Shown here one piece after another: positions 36,028 through 44,782 of a stretch of DNA of 64,000 bases (positions within the stretch are counted from its first letter, which is position 1; the number at the start of each line of letters is the position of its first letter). Position numbers and translations under genes: made by a program. The notes below the pieces were generated by a model, which was not told the DNA's origin, searched no databases, and saw only the letters and a program-made list of their open reading frames with translations. The DNA is from Solimicrobium sp043758755. GTDB taxonomy: Bacteria > Pseudomonadota > Gammaproteobacteria > Burkholderiales > Burkholderiaceae_D. The DNA is taken from positions 17,972 through 81,971 of the forward strand of contig JAYVMW010000038.1 of NCBI GenBank assembly GCA_043758755.1, written 5' to 3'.

Positions 36028-37056
36028 ATGAAGACACCGGCTGCCGCTGCCAGCACCACACAGGCACCAACAACGACAGGTGGGTTGGCAAATTTTTCGA
36101 TCTCGGCGCAAGAGGATCGCATACTGCGCATCGAGCGTATTGCAATCCGTCTGTTTGGTGTGGCGAACTGTATCGTCAGTTTTGGTCAGGTGGCGGCCCG
36201 ATTCGGCAAGGGTGAGCGTTCGATGGCGGCACTCGAGGCGGCATTTTGTGATTCACTGCCATTCTCCAATGATCCGGTCATTGTCAATGATGCCCGATTA
36301 GATCCAAGAACTGCCAGCAATCCCTGGGTAGTCGGGCCGCCTTATATCCGGTTTTATGCGGTTCAACCGGTATTTGATAACAGGCAGGTAGTTGGCGGCA
36401 TTTACCTGATTGATTATGTGGCGCGTCAATATCAGGATGAAGATTCTTTTCTGTTGAGTGATCTGTCCGGTCTGGTAGAGCAGGAGTTGCAATTCGATTC
36501 GATGCAGATGGCGCATGATGACCTGCAAAAGCAAAACCGCTCGCTGCGCCGTGAAAGCATGATCGATCCGATGTTCGGTACATGGAACCGCTCGGCTATC
36601 ATCCGTTCCCTCGAAATCGAAGTGCTGCGCTGCAAGTCTGCCGGTAAGCCGATGTCACTGGCCATGGTCAGCATAGATAATTATGCTGAACTGAAAAACG
36701 AATTCGGTCTGCATGCAGCCGAGTCTATTCTGGTCAAGATGGTCAGCCGGGTTCGGTCCTGCATCCGTCCGTTCGATGCGTTGGGCCGCTATGGTTCGGA
36801 AGAATTCATGGTGGTTTTGCCGGGTGCTTCTAACGTAGTGATACAGGCTGTGACGGAACGCATCCGTAATACGCTATTGGCGCATTCAGAAATCATCAAT
36901 GGGCAAGAGGTTGCGGTATCTGTTTGCGTCGGAACCGTGTCGACAGATTTATTTCAGGACGCCCCTTCAGAAATATTGATGAATCTGGTTGAGCAAGAGT
37001 TACATAAAGCAAAGAAATCCGGCAACAACAGTTTTTCGCATGGCGTACCGGTTTAA
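36028..37056 (+). CDS. GAF-GGDEF protein (probable diguanylate cyclase) between guaB and guaA
   Basis: A 342-residue soluble protein. Residues about 30-165 look like a GAF sensor domain (IERIAIRLFGVANCIVSFGQVAARF; FYAVQPVFDNRQVVGGIYLIDYVARQYQDED), then a short helix and a GGDEF domain (about 185-340) starting MIDPMFGTWNRSAII. The signature loop reads RYGSEEFMVVLPG, i.e. GSEEF in place of GGDEF or GGEEF; the inhibitory I-site RPFD lies exactly five residues before it and appears intact. The Gly-to-Ser change at the second signature position leaves catalytic activity in doubt. It lies between two GTP-biosynthesis genes, 44 bases after guaB. Confidence 0.85.
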   Translation: MKTPAAAASTTQAPTTTGGLANFSISAQEDRILRIERIAIRLFGVANCIVSFGQVAARFGKGERSMAALEAAFCDSLPFSNDPVIVNDARLDPRTASNPWVVGPPYIRFYAVQPVFDNRQVVGGIYLIDYVARQYQDEDSFLLSDLSGLVEQELQFDSMQMAHDDLQKQNRSLRRESMIDPMFGTWNRSAIIRSLEIEVLRCKSAGKPMSLAMVSIDNYAELKNEFGLHAAESILVKMVSRVRSCIRPFDALGRYGSEEFMVVLPGASNVVIQAVTERIRNTLLAHSEIINGQEVAVSVCVGTVSTDLFQDAPSEILMNLVEQELHKAKKSGNNSFSHGVPV

Positions 37057-37128
37057 ACGGGCGTTGGCGTTTTGATGTTTACCCTCTCATATTAATTTGG
37101 CAGTTCATTTTCTCGAATAGTTTATTAC

Positions 37129-38709
37129 ATGCATTCTAAAATTCTGATCCTCGATTTCGGCTCTCAAGTTACCCAGTTAATCGCGCGCCGGGTGCGTGAT
37201 GCAGGGGTGTTTTCTGAAGTATTTCCGTACGACGTGAGTGACGATTTCATCCGCAGCTATGGTGCCGCAGGAATCATCCTGTCAGGCGGCCCAAACAGCG
37301 TTACTGAAGAAGAAACACCCAGAGCGCCGCAGGCCGTGTTTGAGCTGGGCGTGCCGGTACTGGGCATCTGTTATGGCATGCAAACCATGGCAGCGCAACT
37401 TGGCGGTCAGGTTGAAAATGGCAAGGTGCGAGAATTCGGTTATGCCGAAGTGCGCGCGCGCGGACATACCAGACTGTTCAAAGATATCGCCGATTTCACC
37501 ACGCCCCAAGGGCATGGCATGCTCAAAGTCTGGATGAGCCACGGCGACAAGGTCATCACGATGCCGACCGGTTTCAAATTGATGGCTTCGACTGACAATT
37601 GCCCGATAGCCGGCATGGCCGATGAAGAGCGCCATTTTTATGCCGTGCAGTTTCATCCGGAAGTTACCCATACGGTACAGGGCATTGCCATCATTGGTCG
37701 CTTTGTTCATGATATATGCGGATGCAAATCCGACTGGAACATGCCCGACTATATTAACGAGGCAGTAGCTGCAATCCGCGCGCAGGTGGGCACCGACGAC
37801 GTTATTCTGGGTCTGTCCGGTGGTGTTGACAGCAGCGTGGCTGCGGCGCTGATTCATCGTGCAATCGGCAACCAGCTGACCTGCGTATTTGTCGATCATG
37901 GCCTGTTGCGTCTGGATGAAGGCAAAATGGTCATGGAGATGTTTGCTGACAATCTGGGCGTAAAAGTTATCCATGTTGATGCTACCGCCCAGTTTATGGG
38001 ACATCTGACCGGAGTTTCCGATCCGGAGCAAAAACGCAAAATCATTGGTCGTGAATTTGTCGAAGTATTCCAGGTCGAGTCCGGCAAAATCAAGAATGCC
38101 AAATGGCTGGCGCAGGGAACCATCTATCCGGACGTGATTGAAAGCGCCGGCAAGGGTAAGAAAGGGCATACCATCAAGAGTCACCACAATGTCGGCGGCT
38201 TGCCGGAAACCCTGCACCTGAAACTGCTCGAACCATTGCGCGAGCTGTTCAAGGATGAAGTCAGGAAACTCGGTGTGGCATTGGGATTGCCGGAATCCAT
38301 GGTGTATCGCCATCCTTTCCCGGGACCTGGATTGGGTGTGCGGATTCTGGGCGAAGTCAAAAAAGAATTTGCCGATCTGCTCAGAAGAGCGGACGCGATA
38401 TTTATCGAAGAATTGCGCAATACGCCGGTCGAGGGCACCGATCAGAACTGGTATCAGGCCACCAGTCAGGCATTTGCAGTGTTCCTCCCGGTGAAGTCGG
38501 TGGGTGTGATGGGCGACGGCCGCACCTACGAATATGTGGTGGCGTTACGTGCCGTGCAGACTCAGGATTTCATGACCGCGCACTGGGCGCATTTGCCGCA
38601 TGAACTGCTGGGCAAAGTGTCGAACCGTATCATTAATGAAGTGCGCGGAATTAATCGGGTTGTCTACGACATTTCTGGAAAACCTCCGGCCACCATTGAG
38701 TGGGAATAG
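37129..38709 (+). CDS. guaA: GMP synthase (glutamine-hydrolysing) GuaA
   Basis: Aminates XMP to GMP. 526 residues. The N-terminal class I glutamine amidotransferase has nucleophile Cys in VLGICYGMQTMA and His/Glu in FHPEVTHT; the ATP-pyrophosphatase domain has the P-loop LGLSGGVDSSVAAALIH near residue 225; the C-terminal dimerisation domain ends in the canonical YDISGKPPATIEWE. Normal length. It follows the GGDEF gene by 72 bases, and queE, on the same strand, follows by about 70. Confidence 0.98.
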   Translation: MHSKILILDFGSQVTQLIARRVRDAGVFSEVFPYDVSDDFIRSYGAAGIILSGGPNSVTEEETPRAPQAVFELGVPVLGICYGMQTMAAQLGGQVENGKVREFGYAEVRARGHTRLFKDIADFTTPQGHGMLKVWMSHGDKVITMPTGFKLMASTDNCPIAGMADEERHFYAVQFHPEVTHTVQGIAIIGRFVHDICGCKSDWNMPDYINEAVAAIRAQVGTDDVILGLSGGVDSSVAAALIHRAIGNQLTCVFVDHGLLRLDEGKMVMEMFADNLGVKVIHVDATAQFMGHLTGVSDPEQKRKIIGREFVEVFQVESGKIKNAKWLAQGTIYPDVIESAGKGKKGHTIKSHHNVGGLPETLHLKLLEPLRELFKDEVRKLGVALGLPESMVYRHPFPGPGLGVRILGEVKKEFADLLRRADAIFIEELRNTPVEGTDQNWYQATSQAFAVFLPVKSVGVMGDGRTYEYVVALRAVQTQDFMTAHWAHLPHELLGKVSNRIINEVRGINRVVYDISGKPPATIEWE

Positions 38710-38777
38710 GATTCTGGTAGCCGTTATTCCTGACCGACTTATGGTCTGATTCATCGTTCCTGATTGCGAGTTGCGCA

Positions 38778-39413
38778 GTGACTTACAGCGTTAAAGAGAT
38801 TTTTTATACCCTGCAGGGCGAGGGCACGCACGCTGGTCGCCCTGCGGTATTTTGTCGTTTTGCCGGCTGCAATTTATGGTCGGGACGCGAAGCCGACCGC
38901 GCCAGCGCAGTCTGTCAGTTCTGCGACACCGATTTTGTCGGAACCGACGGTGAACTGGGCGGAAAATTCAAAAAGGCACAGCAATTGGCCGACACCATCA
39001 ATCAGTTATGGCCAACTGTTTATCCTGAAAAGAAGTTTGTGGTATTCACCGGGGGTGAGCCATTGATGCAACTGGATGCCAAACTGATCGCTGCCATGCA
39101 TGATCGCGGTTTTGAAATTGCCATCGAAACCAATGGAACGCTGCCTGTTCCCGGCGGAATTGACTGGGTGTGCGTCAGTCCCAAAATGGGCTCTGAACTG
39201 GTTGTACAAAAAGGTGACGAGCTCAAAGTCGTCATACCCCAGTTGGGACAGCAGTTGCAACAATATGCGCGACTCGATTTCCGGCACTTCTATGTGCAGG
39301 CCATGGATGGACCGCTGCAGGCAGATAATCTGCGCAAGGCTGTGGAATTCTGCAAATCAAATCCACTCTGGAAATTGAGTATGCAAACACACAAATTGCT
39401 CAATATTCCCTGA
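38778..39413 (+). CDS. queE: 7-carboxy-7-deazaguanine synthase QueE (CX14CX2C type)
   Basis: Radical-SAM enzyme that contracts 6-carboxytetrahydropterin to 7-carboxy-7-deazaguanine for queuosine synthesis. 211 residues with a GTG start giving MTYSVKEIFYTLQGEGTHAGRPAVF. The iron-sulfur cysteines are Cys in AGCNLW, then 14 residues later CQFC, so the cluster motif is CX14CX2C rather than the usual CX3CX2C; this variant is known from Burkholderia multivorans QueE. TGGEP (SAM-binding) and the C-terminal QTHKLLNIP are also present. queD follows after 26 bases. queC is not in the window. Confidence 0.95.
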   Translation: MTYSVKEIFYTLQGEGTHAGRPAVFCRFAGCNLWSGREADRASAVCQFCDTDFVGTDGELGGKFKKAQQLADTINQLWPTVYPEKKFVVFTGGEPLMQLDAKLIAAMHDRGFEIAIETNGTLPVPGGIDWVCVSPKMGSELVVQKGDELKVVIPQLGQQLQQYARLDFRHFYVQAMDGPLQADNLRKAVEFCKSNPLWKLSMQTHKLLNIP

Positions 39414-39439
39414 TAAATAGAAAAGTTTTAAGGCACAAC

Positions 39440-39895
39440 ATGCTTACCATTACCAGAAAAATCGAGTTCGATTCAGGTCACCGGATCCCGGACCATAACA
39501 GCCAGTGTCGCAATCTGCACGGACATCGCTATACCTTGCTGATCACACTGGTCGGTGAAGTGGTCAAACAGGACGGCGTGTCCGACAACGGCATGATCAT
39601 GGACTTTTCCGATATCAAGGAACTGGCGCACCAGCATCTGGTGAGCCTGTGGGATCACGCATTTCTGGTGTATGAAAAAGATACCGCCGTGGTTGACTTT
39701 CTGAAAACCCTGCCGGGACACAAAACAGTGGTAGTGGATCGGGTACCGACCGTTGAAAATCTGGCGCAGATTGCCTTTGACATGCTCAAAGAGGTGTATC
39801 ACAACCGCTATGGCCGTGCGCTGGCGCTGAAAAAAATCACGCTATATGAAACACCCAACTGCTGGGCTGAAATCAACGATGACCTTGTCAGCTGA
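39440..39895 (+). CDS. queD: 6-carboxytetrahydropterin synthase QueD
   Basis: Converts dihydroneopterin triphosphate to 6-carboxytetrahydropterin, the step before QueE. 151 residues. The zinc-binding motifs are SGHRIPDHNSQCRNLHGHRY (His plus catalytic Cys, then HGH) and the conserved active-site segment WDHAFLVYEKDTAV; the C-terminal ETPNCWAEI carries the catalytic Glu. Together with queE it supplies preQ0 precursors; this copy overlaps the start of tadA by 17 bases, hinting at a tRNA-modification operon. Confidence 0.95.
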   Translation: MLTITRKIEFDSGHRIPDHNSQCRNLHGHRYTLLITLVGEVVKQDGVSDNGMIMDFSDIKELAHQHLVSLWDHAFLVYEKDTAVVDFLKTLPGHKTVVVDRVPTVENLAQIAFDMLKEVYHNRYGRALALKKITLYETPNCWAEINDDLVS

Positions 39896-40361
39896 TGTCG
39901 ACGCACACTTCATGCGTCTGGCTCTGCAGCAGGCGATAAGGGCCCAACAGGCCGGTGAAGTTCCGGTCGGCGCCGTACTGGTGCGCGATGGTGTGGTTGT
40001 TGGTACCGGATACAATCACCCGATCGGTTTGCATGACCCCAGTGCCCATGCTGAAATGATGGCGTTACGTGACGGGGCTGCCAGCCTGGAAAATTACCGA
40101 CTGCCTGGCTGCACGATGTACGTCACTCTGGAGCCGTGTGCCATGTGCGCCGGGGCCATGCTGCATGCACGACTGGAACGGGTGGTGTTTGGTGCGACCG
40201 ATCCGAAAACCGGTGTGGCCGGTTCGGTTCTGAACCTGTTTGATCAGACGCAGCTCAATCATCAAACCAGCGTTGTTGGTGGCGTGCTTGCCAATGAGTG
40301 CAGCCAGATGCTGAGTTCATTCTTTGCACAGCGCCGATTACAAAAGAAGACTTCTGACTAA
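39879..40361 (+). CDS. tadA: tRNA-specific adenosine deaminase TadA
   Basis: Makes inosine-34 in the tRNA-Arg(ACG) anticodon. 160 residues from ATG 39879 (MTLSADVDAHFMRLALQQAIRA), a start that overlaps queD; the frame is open a further 33 bases. Deaminase motifs: PSAHAEMMALRDGA (HAE, zinc ligand and proton shuttle) and TLEPCAMCAGAMLHARLERVVFGATDPKTGVAGS (PCxxC zinc ligands and TadA-specific tail). It follows queD, so two wobble-base modification functions share one transcript. Confidence 0.93.
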   Translation: MTLSADVDAHFMRLALQQAIRAQQAGEVPVGAVLVRDGVVVGTGYNHPIGLHDPSAHAEMMALRDGAASLENYRLPGCTMYVTLEPCAMCAGAMLHARLERVVFGATDPKTGVAGSVLNLFDQTQLNHQTSVVGGVLANECSQMLSSFFAQRRLQKKTSD

Positions 40362-40385
40362 TTGACCATCATCGCGACAACCAAC

Positions 40386-41300
40386 ATGCCAACCATTGCC
40401 ATTATCGCTCCCGGCGCTTACGCACCGAACCCCGAATTTGCCCTGCGCGCCATCCAGCGCCTGCAGCAACGCGGCTGGACCGTGAAAAATCTGGTTGATC
40501 TGAATTCAAAATACCTGCGCTTTTCTGCCGATGATGCCAGCCGCCTGGCTCAGCTCTATCAGTCGGCAGATGACCCGGAAGTCGAGGTCGTCATGGCCTT
40601 GCGCGGTGGTTACGGCTTTTCCCGGATTCTGGATCAGGTCGATTTCACCCGTCTTGCGGCAAGTGGCAAACTGTTTGTTGGATTCAGCGATTTCACACCC
40701 ATGCATTGCGGCCTGCTGGCCAAGGCCGGCAGAATCAGCTTTGCCGGACCAATGCTGTATGACGATTTCGGGTCGGATCAGCAACAGGATTTCACGTTCG
40801 AGCAGTTCGAGCGCTGCCTGTTTCATGATAATTACAGTTTCAGTGTGGACGTGCAGGGCAATCCCGACCTGACGCTCGAGGGACCATTCTGGGGCGGCAA
40901 CCTGGCCATGCTCACGCATCTGGTCGGAACACCGTATTTACCGGAGGTGAAAGAGGGCATTGTGTTCATTGAAGACGTTAATGAAAATCCGTATCGGGTC
41001 GAGCGCATGATCATGCAACTGCATCATGCCGGCATTCTTGCCTCGCAGCAGGCCCTGGTGATGGGGCATTTTACGAATTATCGCTCGACCGAATACGATA
41101 ACGGCTATGACTACGCCAGCATGCTGGAATTCATTCGCAGCAAGATTGGCATCCCTGTCATTACCGGTCTGCCTTTTGGGCATTGTCCCAACAAGGTTAC
41201 CTTGCCGTTTGGGGCACAGGTCAAACTGACCAGCAACGGAGCCCAGATCAGGTTCGCGTTTGCCGGTTATCCGCACCTGTCGGTCTCGAAGCCTGATTGA
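40386..41300 (+). CDS. ldcA: LD-carboxypeptidase (peptidase S66) LdcA
   Basis: Cytoplasmic serine peptidase that trims the terminal D-Ala from murein tetrapeptides during recycling. About 304 residues: MPTIAIIAPGAYAPNPEFALRAIQRLQQRGW at the N-terminus, ALRGGYGFSRILDQVD, catalytic Ser in KLFVGFSDFTPMHCGL, PFWGGNLAMLTHLVGTPY and the catalytic Glu in IVFIEDVNENPYRVERM; His in GLPFGHCPNKVTLPFG. ATG 40386 is preferred; an in-frame TTG at 40362, immediately after the tadA stop and with an AAGAAG upstream, is an alternative. Same strand as tadA. Confidence 0.92.
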   Translation: MPTIAIIAPGAYAPNPEFALRAIQRLQQRGWTVKNLVDLNSKYLRFSADDASRLAQLYQSADDPEVEVVMALRGGYGFSRILDQVDFTRLAASGKLFVGFSDFTPMHCGLLAKAGRISFAGPMLYDDFGSDQQQDFTFEQFERCLFHDNYSFSVDVQGNPDLTLEGPFWGGNLAMLTHLVGTPYLPEVKEGIVFIEDVNENPYRVERMIMQLHHAGILASQQALVMGHFTNYRSTEYDNGYDYASMLEFIRSKIGIPVITGLPFGHCPNKVTLPFGAQVKLTSNGAQIRFAFAGYPHLSVSKPD

Positions 41301-41363
41301 ATCGGGCGTTGTCATTATGTAATTCTGAGCGGCTTTTTTCAGAAAATACCCTCTCAAAACTGC

Positions 41364-41369
41364 TATAAT
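41364..41369 (+). promoter_or_regulatory. Probable -10 element upstream of the ABC-F gene
   Basis: A consensus TATAAT about 65 bases before the ABC-F GTG start. No convincing -35 box is visible at the normal distance. Proposed from sequence only. Confidence 0.35.
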
Positions 41370-41434
41370 CCGCCCCTGCTGTTTTTACTCGCGACTCACT
41401 CTTTCTTCACTCGTTCTTCACTAAAGGCCTTACC

Positions 41435-43036
41435 GTGCTCTCTACTGCCAACATCACCATGCAATTCGGCGCCAAGCCGCTGTTTGAAAATATTTCCGTC
41501 AAATTTGGTGATGGCAACCGCTATGGCCTGATCGGTGCCAATGGTTGCGGCAAATCGACTTTCATGAAAATTCTGGGTGGTGATCTGGAACCGAGCTCGG
41601 GCAACGTCATGCTGGACATCGGTGAACGGTTGGGCAAGTTGGGGCAGAATCAGTTCGCCTACGAAGAAATGCGCGTGCTCGATGTGGTGATGATGGGCCA
41701 TGTGGAAATGTGGGCTGCCATGACTTTGCGTGACGAACTGTATGCTAAACCAGACGCCACCGACGACGATTACATGCATGCGGCCGAACTGGAAGCCAAG
41801 TTTGCCGAATACGGCGGCTATACCGCTGAATCGCGCGCCAGTGAAATTCTGATGGGTGCCGGGATTGAAATCGCCCAGCATCAGGGACCCATGAGTGAAA
41901 TTGCGCCGGGCTGGAAATTGCGGGTATTGCTGGCCCAGGCACTGTTCTCCAATCCGGATATTTTGTTGCTCGATGAACCGACCAACAATCTGGATATCAA
42001 CACCATCCGCTGGCTCGAAGATGTACTGAATCAACGCAATTCCACCATGATCATCATTTCCCATGACCGCCATTTCCTCAATCAGGTATGCACCCACATG
42101 GCGGATATGGATTACGGCACGCTCAAGATCTATCCCGGCAATTATGACGACTACATGCTGGCTTCTTCCCAGGCACGCGCCCAGCAGTTGTCCAATAATG
42201 CCAAAGCCAAAGACAAGGTCGCCGAACTGCAGGATTTCGTACGCCGTTTCTCGGCCAATAAATCCAAGGCCCGTCAGGCCACTTCGCGCGCCAAACAGAT
42301 AGAAAAAATCAAGATCGAAGATCTGAAACCGTCCAGCCGTCAAAATCCCTACATCCGCTTTGAAGGCGAGAAAAAACTGCATCGTCTGGCTGTGGAAGTG
42401 CAGGGTATTGGCAAATCGTATGACACTGCACTGTTTAAAAATGTCAGTTTTAATGTGGAAGCCGGAGAACGCATCGCCATTATCGGTGCCAACGGTGCCG
42501 GTAAAACCACACTGATACGCTGTATCGTGGGCGCGCCGGCCGGACTGACACCGGATGCCGGTTTGGTCAAATGGGCGGAAAACGCCAACCCCGGCTATAT
42601 GCCGCAGGATCCGACCGAAGAATTCGCCAACGGCAAAGTGCTGACCGACTGGATGGGTGACTGGACTCAGGAAGGCGACGATGATCAGGCCGTGCGCTCA
42701 ATTCTGGGGCGACTCCTATTCAGCGGCGACGACGTCAAAAAGTCGGTCAAGGTTTTGTCAGGCGGAGAAAAAGGCCGCATGATGTACGGCAAATTAATGC
42801 TGGGACGTCACAATGTGCTGTTGCTCGATGAACCGACCAATCACATGGATATGGAATCGATCGAATCACTGAATATCGCACTGGAAAAATATGCCGGCAC
42901 ATTGATTTTCGTGTCGCATGACCGGGAGTTTGTATCCAGTCTGGCCACACGAATACTGGAAATTAAAGACGGTGAAATCATTGACTTCCAGGGCACCTAT
43001 GAAGAGTATCTGGGCAGTCAGGGCATCGAAGCCTGA
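41435..43036 (+). CDS. ybiT: ABC-F family ribosome-associated ATPase, YbiT type
   Basis: A 533-residue protein of two ABC domains without membrane helices, the ABC-F translation-factor architecture. Walker A motifs GANGCGKSTFMKIL and GANGAGKTTLIRC; signatures are in MSEIAPGWKLRVLLAQAL and LSGGEKGRMMYGKLML; both Walker B are LLLDEPTNN/HLDM-like. The inter-domain linker (about 245-300) is Lys/Arg-rich with ANKSKARQATSRAKQIEKI. The N-terminus LSTANITMQFGAKPLFENISVKFG closely resembles E. coli YbiT rather than EttA or Uup. GTG start. A strong terminator follows. Confidence 0.88.
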   Translation: MLSTANITMQFGAKPLFENISVKFGDGNRYGLIGANGCGKSTFMKILGGDLEPSSGNVMLDIGERLGKLGQNQFAYEEMRVLDVVMMGHVEMWAAMTLRDELYAKPDATDDDYMHAAELEAKFAEYGGYTAESRASEILMGAGIEIAQHQGPMSEIAPGWKLRVLLAQALFSNPDILLLDEPTNNLDINTIRWLEDVLNQRNSTMIIISHDRHFLNQVCTHMADMDYGTLKIYPGNYDDYMLASSQARAQQLSNNAKAKDKVAELQDFVRRFSANKSKARQATSRAKQIEKIKIEDLKPSSRQNPYIRFEGEKKLHRLAVEVQGIGKSYDTALFKNVSFNVEAGERIAIIGANGAGKTTLIRCIVGAPAGLTPDAGLVKWAENANPGYMPQDPTEEFANGKVLTDWMGDWTQEGDDDQAVRSILGRLLFSGDDVKKSVKVLSGGEKGRMMYGKLMLGRHNVLLLDEPTNHMDMESIESLNIALEKYAGTLIFVSHDREFVSSLATRILEIKDGEIIDFQGTYEEYLGSQGIEA

Positions 43037-43047
43037 CCTAACTGAAA

Positions 43048-43073
43048 GCGCCTGTTTTAAACAGGCGTTTTTT
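43048..43073 (+). terminator. Rho-independent terminator of the ABC-F gene
   Basis: CGCCTGTT pairs with AACAGGCG around a short T/A loop, followed by six T residues, 12 bases after the stop codon. Textbook intrinsic terminator. Confidence 0.92.
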
Positions 43074-43435
43074 ACTGGGACCTTAACTTTGAGACGCGTT
43101 GCGGTTTTTAGATAAATGCGACACTTATGATGACGGCACTCTGGGTATTGTGGCACCGGCCATTTTGATCGCGACTTGCGAAATCATCGAGACGGCTTGA
43201 CCTGGTTCTACACCGATTCATCCAGAAACTGATCCTGACCGGCGCAGGTTTGCCGCGCGTTCTGGCTGATCTGCCTGATCAGTGTTTGTATCAAATTGTT
43301 CCCGAAAAAAGTTCGATTTGCGAATGTCGACTATAATTCGCCCTTGTTGTTGTGCACGCTGGCATTAATGCCCCCAGCTGTGGCGGCTTTCTCCATTCTG
43401 CATTGCAGGTCAGTACCAGTTTTGGAAAATCATCT
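43074..43435. other. Gene-free stretch before the porin, with a possible promoter and coding-like remnant
   Basis: These 362 bases lie between the ABC-F terminator and the porin start. A consensus TATAAT at 43332-43337 is the best promoter candidate for the porin, about 100 bases before its ATG, without a clear -35. A short plus-strand frame from about 43169 to 43336 reads plausibly protein-like (RFIQKLILTGAGLPRVL) but lacks a start codon and has no recognisable family, so it may be a gene remnant or chance. Nothing else was seen. Confidence 0.4.
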
Positions 43436-44536
43436 ATGAAAAAATCACTCATCCTTCTGTCCGTTCTCACGACCCTTGCCGGTACGGCCATGGCGCAGTC
43501 TTCTGTCACCATGTACGGCGTTCTGGATGCAGGTCTGAATGTTGAATCGGCTCCTTCGTCAGCGCCGGGTTCGGCCGGCAATCAATACTCGCTGGCCAGC
43601 GGCATTTCAACGCCATCGCAGATTGGTTTCAAAGGTTCGGAGGAATTTGGCGCCAGTCTGAAAGCACTGTTTCAGCTTGAGGCCGGAGTCCAGATCAATA
43701 ATGGTCAAAGTACCGAAACCGGTACGCTGTTCAACCGGGCCTCATGGATAGGTCTGTCGGGTGACTTTGGAACAGTCATGGTAGGACGCCAGTTCACGCC
43801 CATGTATAACGCCGTGTATTCAATCGATCCGTTTGAACTGGGCATGGCAGGCAATGCCGGCAATCTGATGCAACTGGGCGGGGCCAATTTAAAAAACGCA
43901 GCTCTGCTGGGCGGCACCAATCTGATGCTGGACAATGGCGGCGGCAGCATGTTGCAAAACAATTCAATGCGCTATGTGTCCCATGTGGACCACGGATTTT
44001 CACTTGAATTCAATTATGGCCTGGGCGGACAGCCAGGCAACTTCAGTGATGCCGCAGAAACCGGTTACCTGATCAATTATGAAAATGGACCGGTGCATTT
44101 GCTGCTTGCGTATGACGCCGTCAATGCCATCAATAATTCCGACACCTTCAAATCCACGCTGGTGGGCGGCAATATCAACTGGACTGACTACGGCGTTCCA
44201 CTTAAAACCAGTATTGGCTACCAGATCAACAAGGGTACAGATTTGATCGGCGCAGGCAATGCCGATTCAACCAGTCTGTTGTTGGGACTGCGCATTCCGG
44301 TCGGTCGCCATGAAGTGCTGTTTTCCTACGTTCATCTGAATGACAAAAACGGCCCAGGCTATCAGGCCAGCCAGTTTGCACTGGGTTATACCTATGCCTT
44401 AAGCAACCGCACCAGTTTTTACACTTCGGTGGGAGAAATGCTTAATAAAAATGGCGCTGATTTCACTTTGGGTAATGCCAGCAATAATGGCTATGGTGTC
44501 AAAGCGTTTGATCTGGGAATTCGGCACGCATTTTGA
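43436..44536 (+). CDS. Outer-membrane general porin (Burkholderiales trimeric type)
   Basis: A 366-residue 16-strand-type porin. Signal peptide MKKSLILLSVLTTLAGTAMA, then mature QSSVTMYGVLDAGLNVES, the hallmark of Burkholderiales porins; PSQIGFKGSEEFGASLKALFQLEAG and the constriction-loop region FNRASWIGLSGDFGTVMVGRQFTPMYN follow. It ends in the typical outer-membrane C-terminal Phe (DLGIRHAF). The start at 43436 is set by the signal peptide, although the frame opens at 43352. A strong terminator follows directly. Confidence 0.95.
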   Translation: MKKSLILLSVLTTLAGTAMAQSSVTMYGVLDAGLNVESAPSSAPGSAGNQYSLASGISTPSQIGFKGSEEFGASLKALFQLEAGVQINNGQSTETGTLFNRASWIGLSGDFGTVMVGRQFTPMYNAVYSIDPFELGMAGNAGNLMQLGGANLKNAALLGGTNLMLDNGGGSMLQNNSMRYVSHVDHGFSLEFNYGLGGQPGNFSDAAETGYLINYENGPVHLLLAYDAVNAINNSDTFKSTLVGGNINWTDYGVPLKTSIGYQINKGTDLIGAGNADSTSLLLGLRIPVGRHEVLFSYVHLNDKNGPGYQASQFALGYTYALSNRTSFYTSVGEMLNKNGADFTLGNASNNGYGVKAFDLGIRHAF

Positions 44537-44549
44537 GATGTTTGCGTTC

Positions 44550-44587
44550 AAAGAAAAACAGCAGCCTGACGGGCTGCTGTTTTTCTT
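44550..44587 (+). terminator. Rho-independent terminator of the porin gene
   Basis: CAGCAGCC pairs with GGCTGCTG around TGACG, extended by an upstream A-rich arm (AAAGAAAAA) pairing with a downstream T-rich arm. It lies 14 bases after the porin stop and can also function on the opposite strand, just beyond the tRNA gene. Confidence 0.93.
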
Positions 44588-44615
44588 TGTAACTGTTTGA
44601 TTTTAAATAAATTCT

Positions 44616-44692
44616 TGGTCTGCCCTAGTGGAATCGAACCACTAACCTATGCCTTAGAAGGGCATTGCTCTATCCAGTTGAGCTAAGGGCAG
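44616..44692 (-). tRNA. tRNA-Arg (anticodon UCU)
   Basis: Read on the minus strand, the 77-nt gene folds as a full cloverleaf: acceptor stem CTGCCCT pairing with AGGGCAG, D-arm with GCTC and GAGC, anticodon stem ATGCC/GGCAT around loop CTTCTAA with anticodon TCT, and T-arm AGTGG-TTCGATT-CCACT. Discriminator A and the 3' CCA are encoded. It decodes AGA. No integrase or attachment-site duplication is seen beside it. Confidence 0.96.
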
Positions 44693-44782
44693 CAGGGGGG
44701 CGAAGCTAACCAACGCTTGCGAAAGGCAGTATCGTACCTTTTTAAGCGTCATTGAGCAAGAACTCCTGCTGCTTTTGGTAAT

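Noticed and set aside
36028..37056. Calling the GGDEF protein inactive because of GSEEF
   Set aside because: Variants at this position exist and the I-site is intact; activity cannot be settled from sequence.
44616..44692. tRNA-Arg as an integration site for a genomic island
   Set aside because: No integrase, no duplicated 3' tRNA end and no composition shift beside it.
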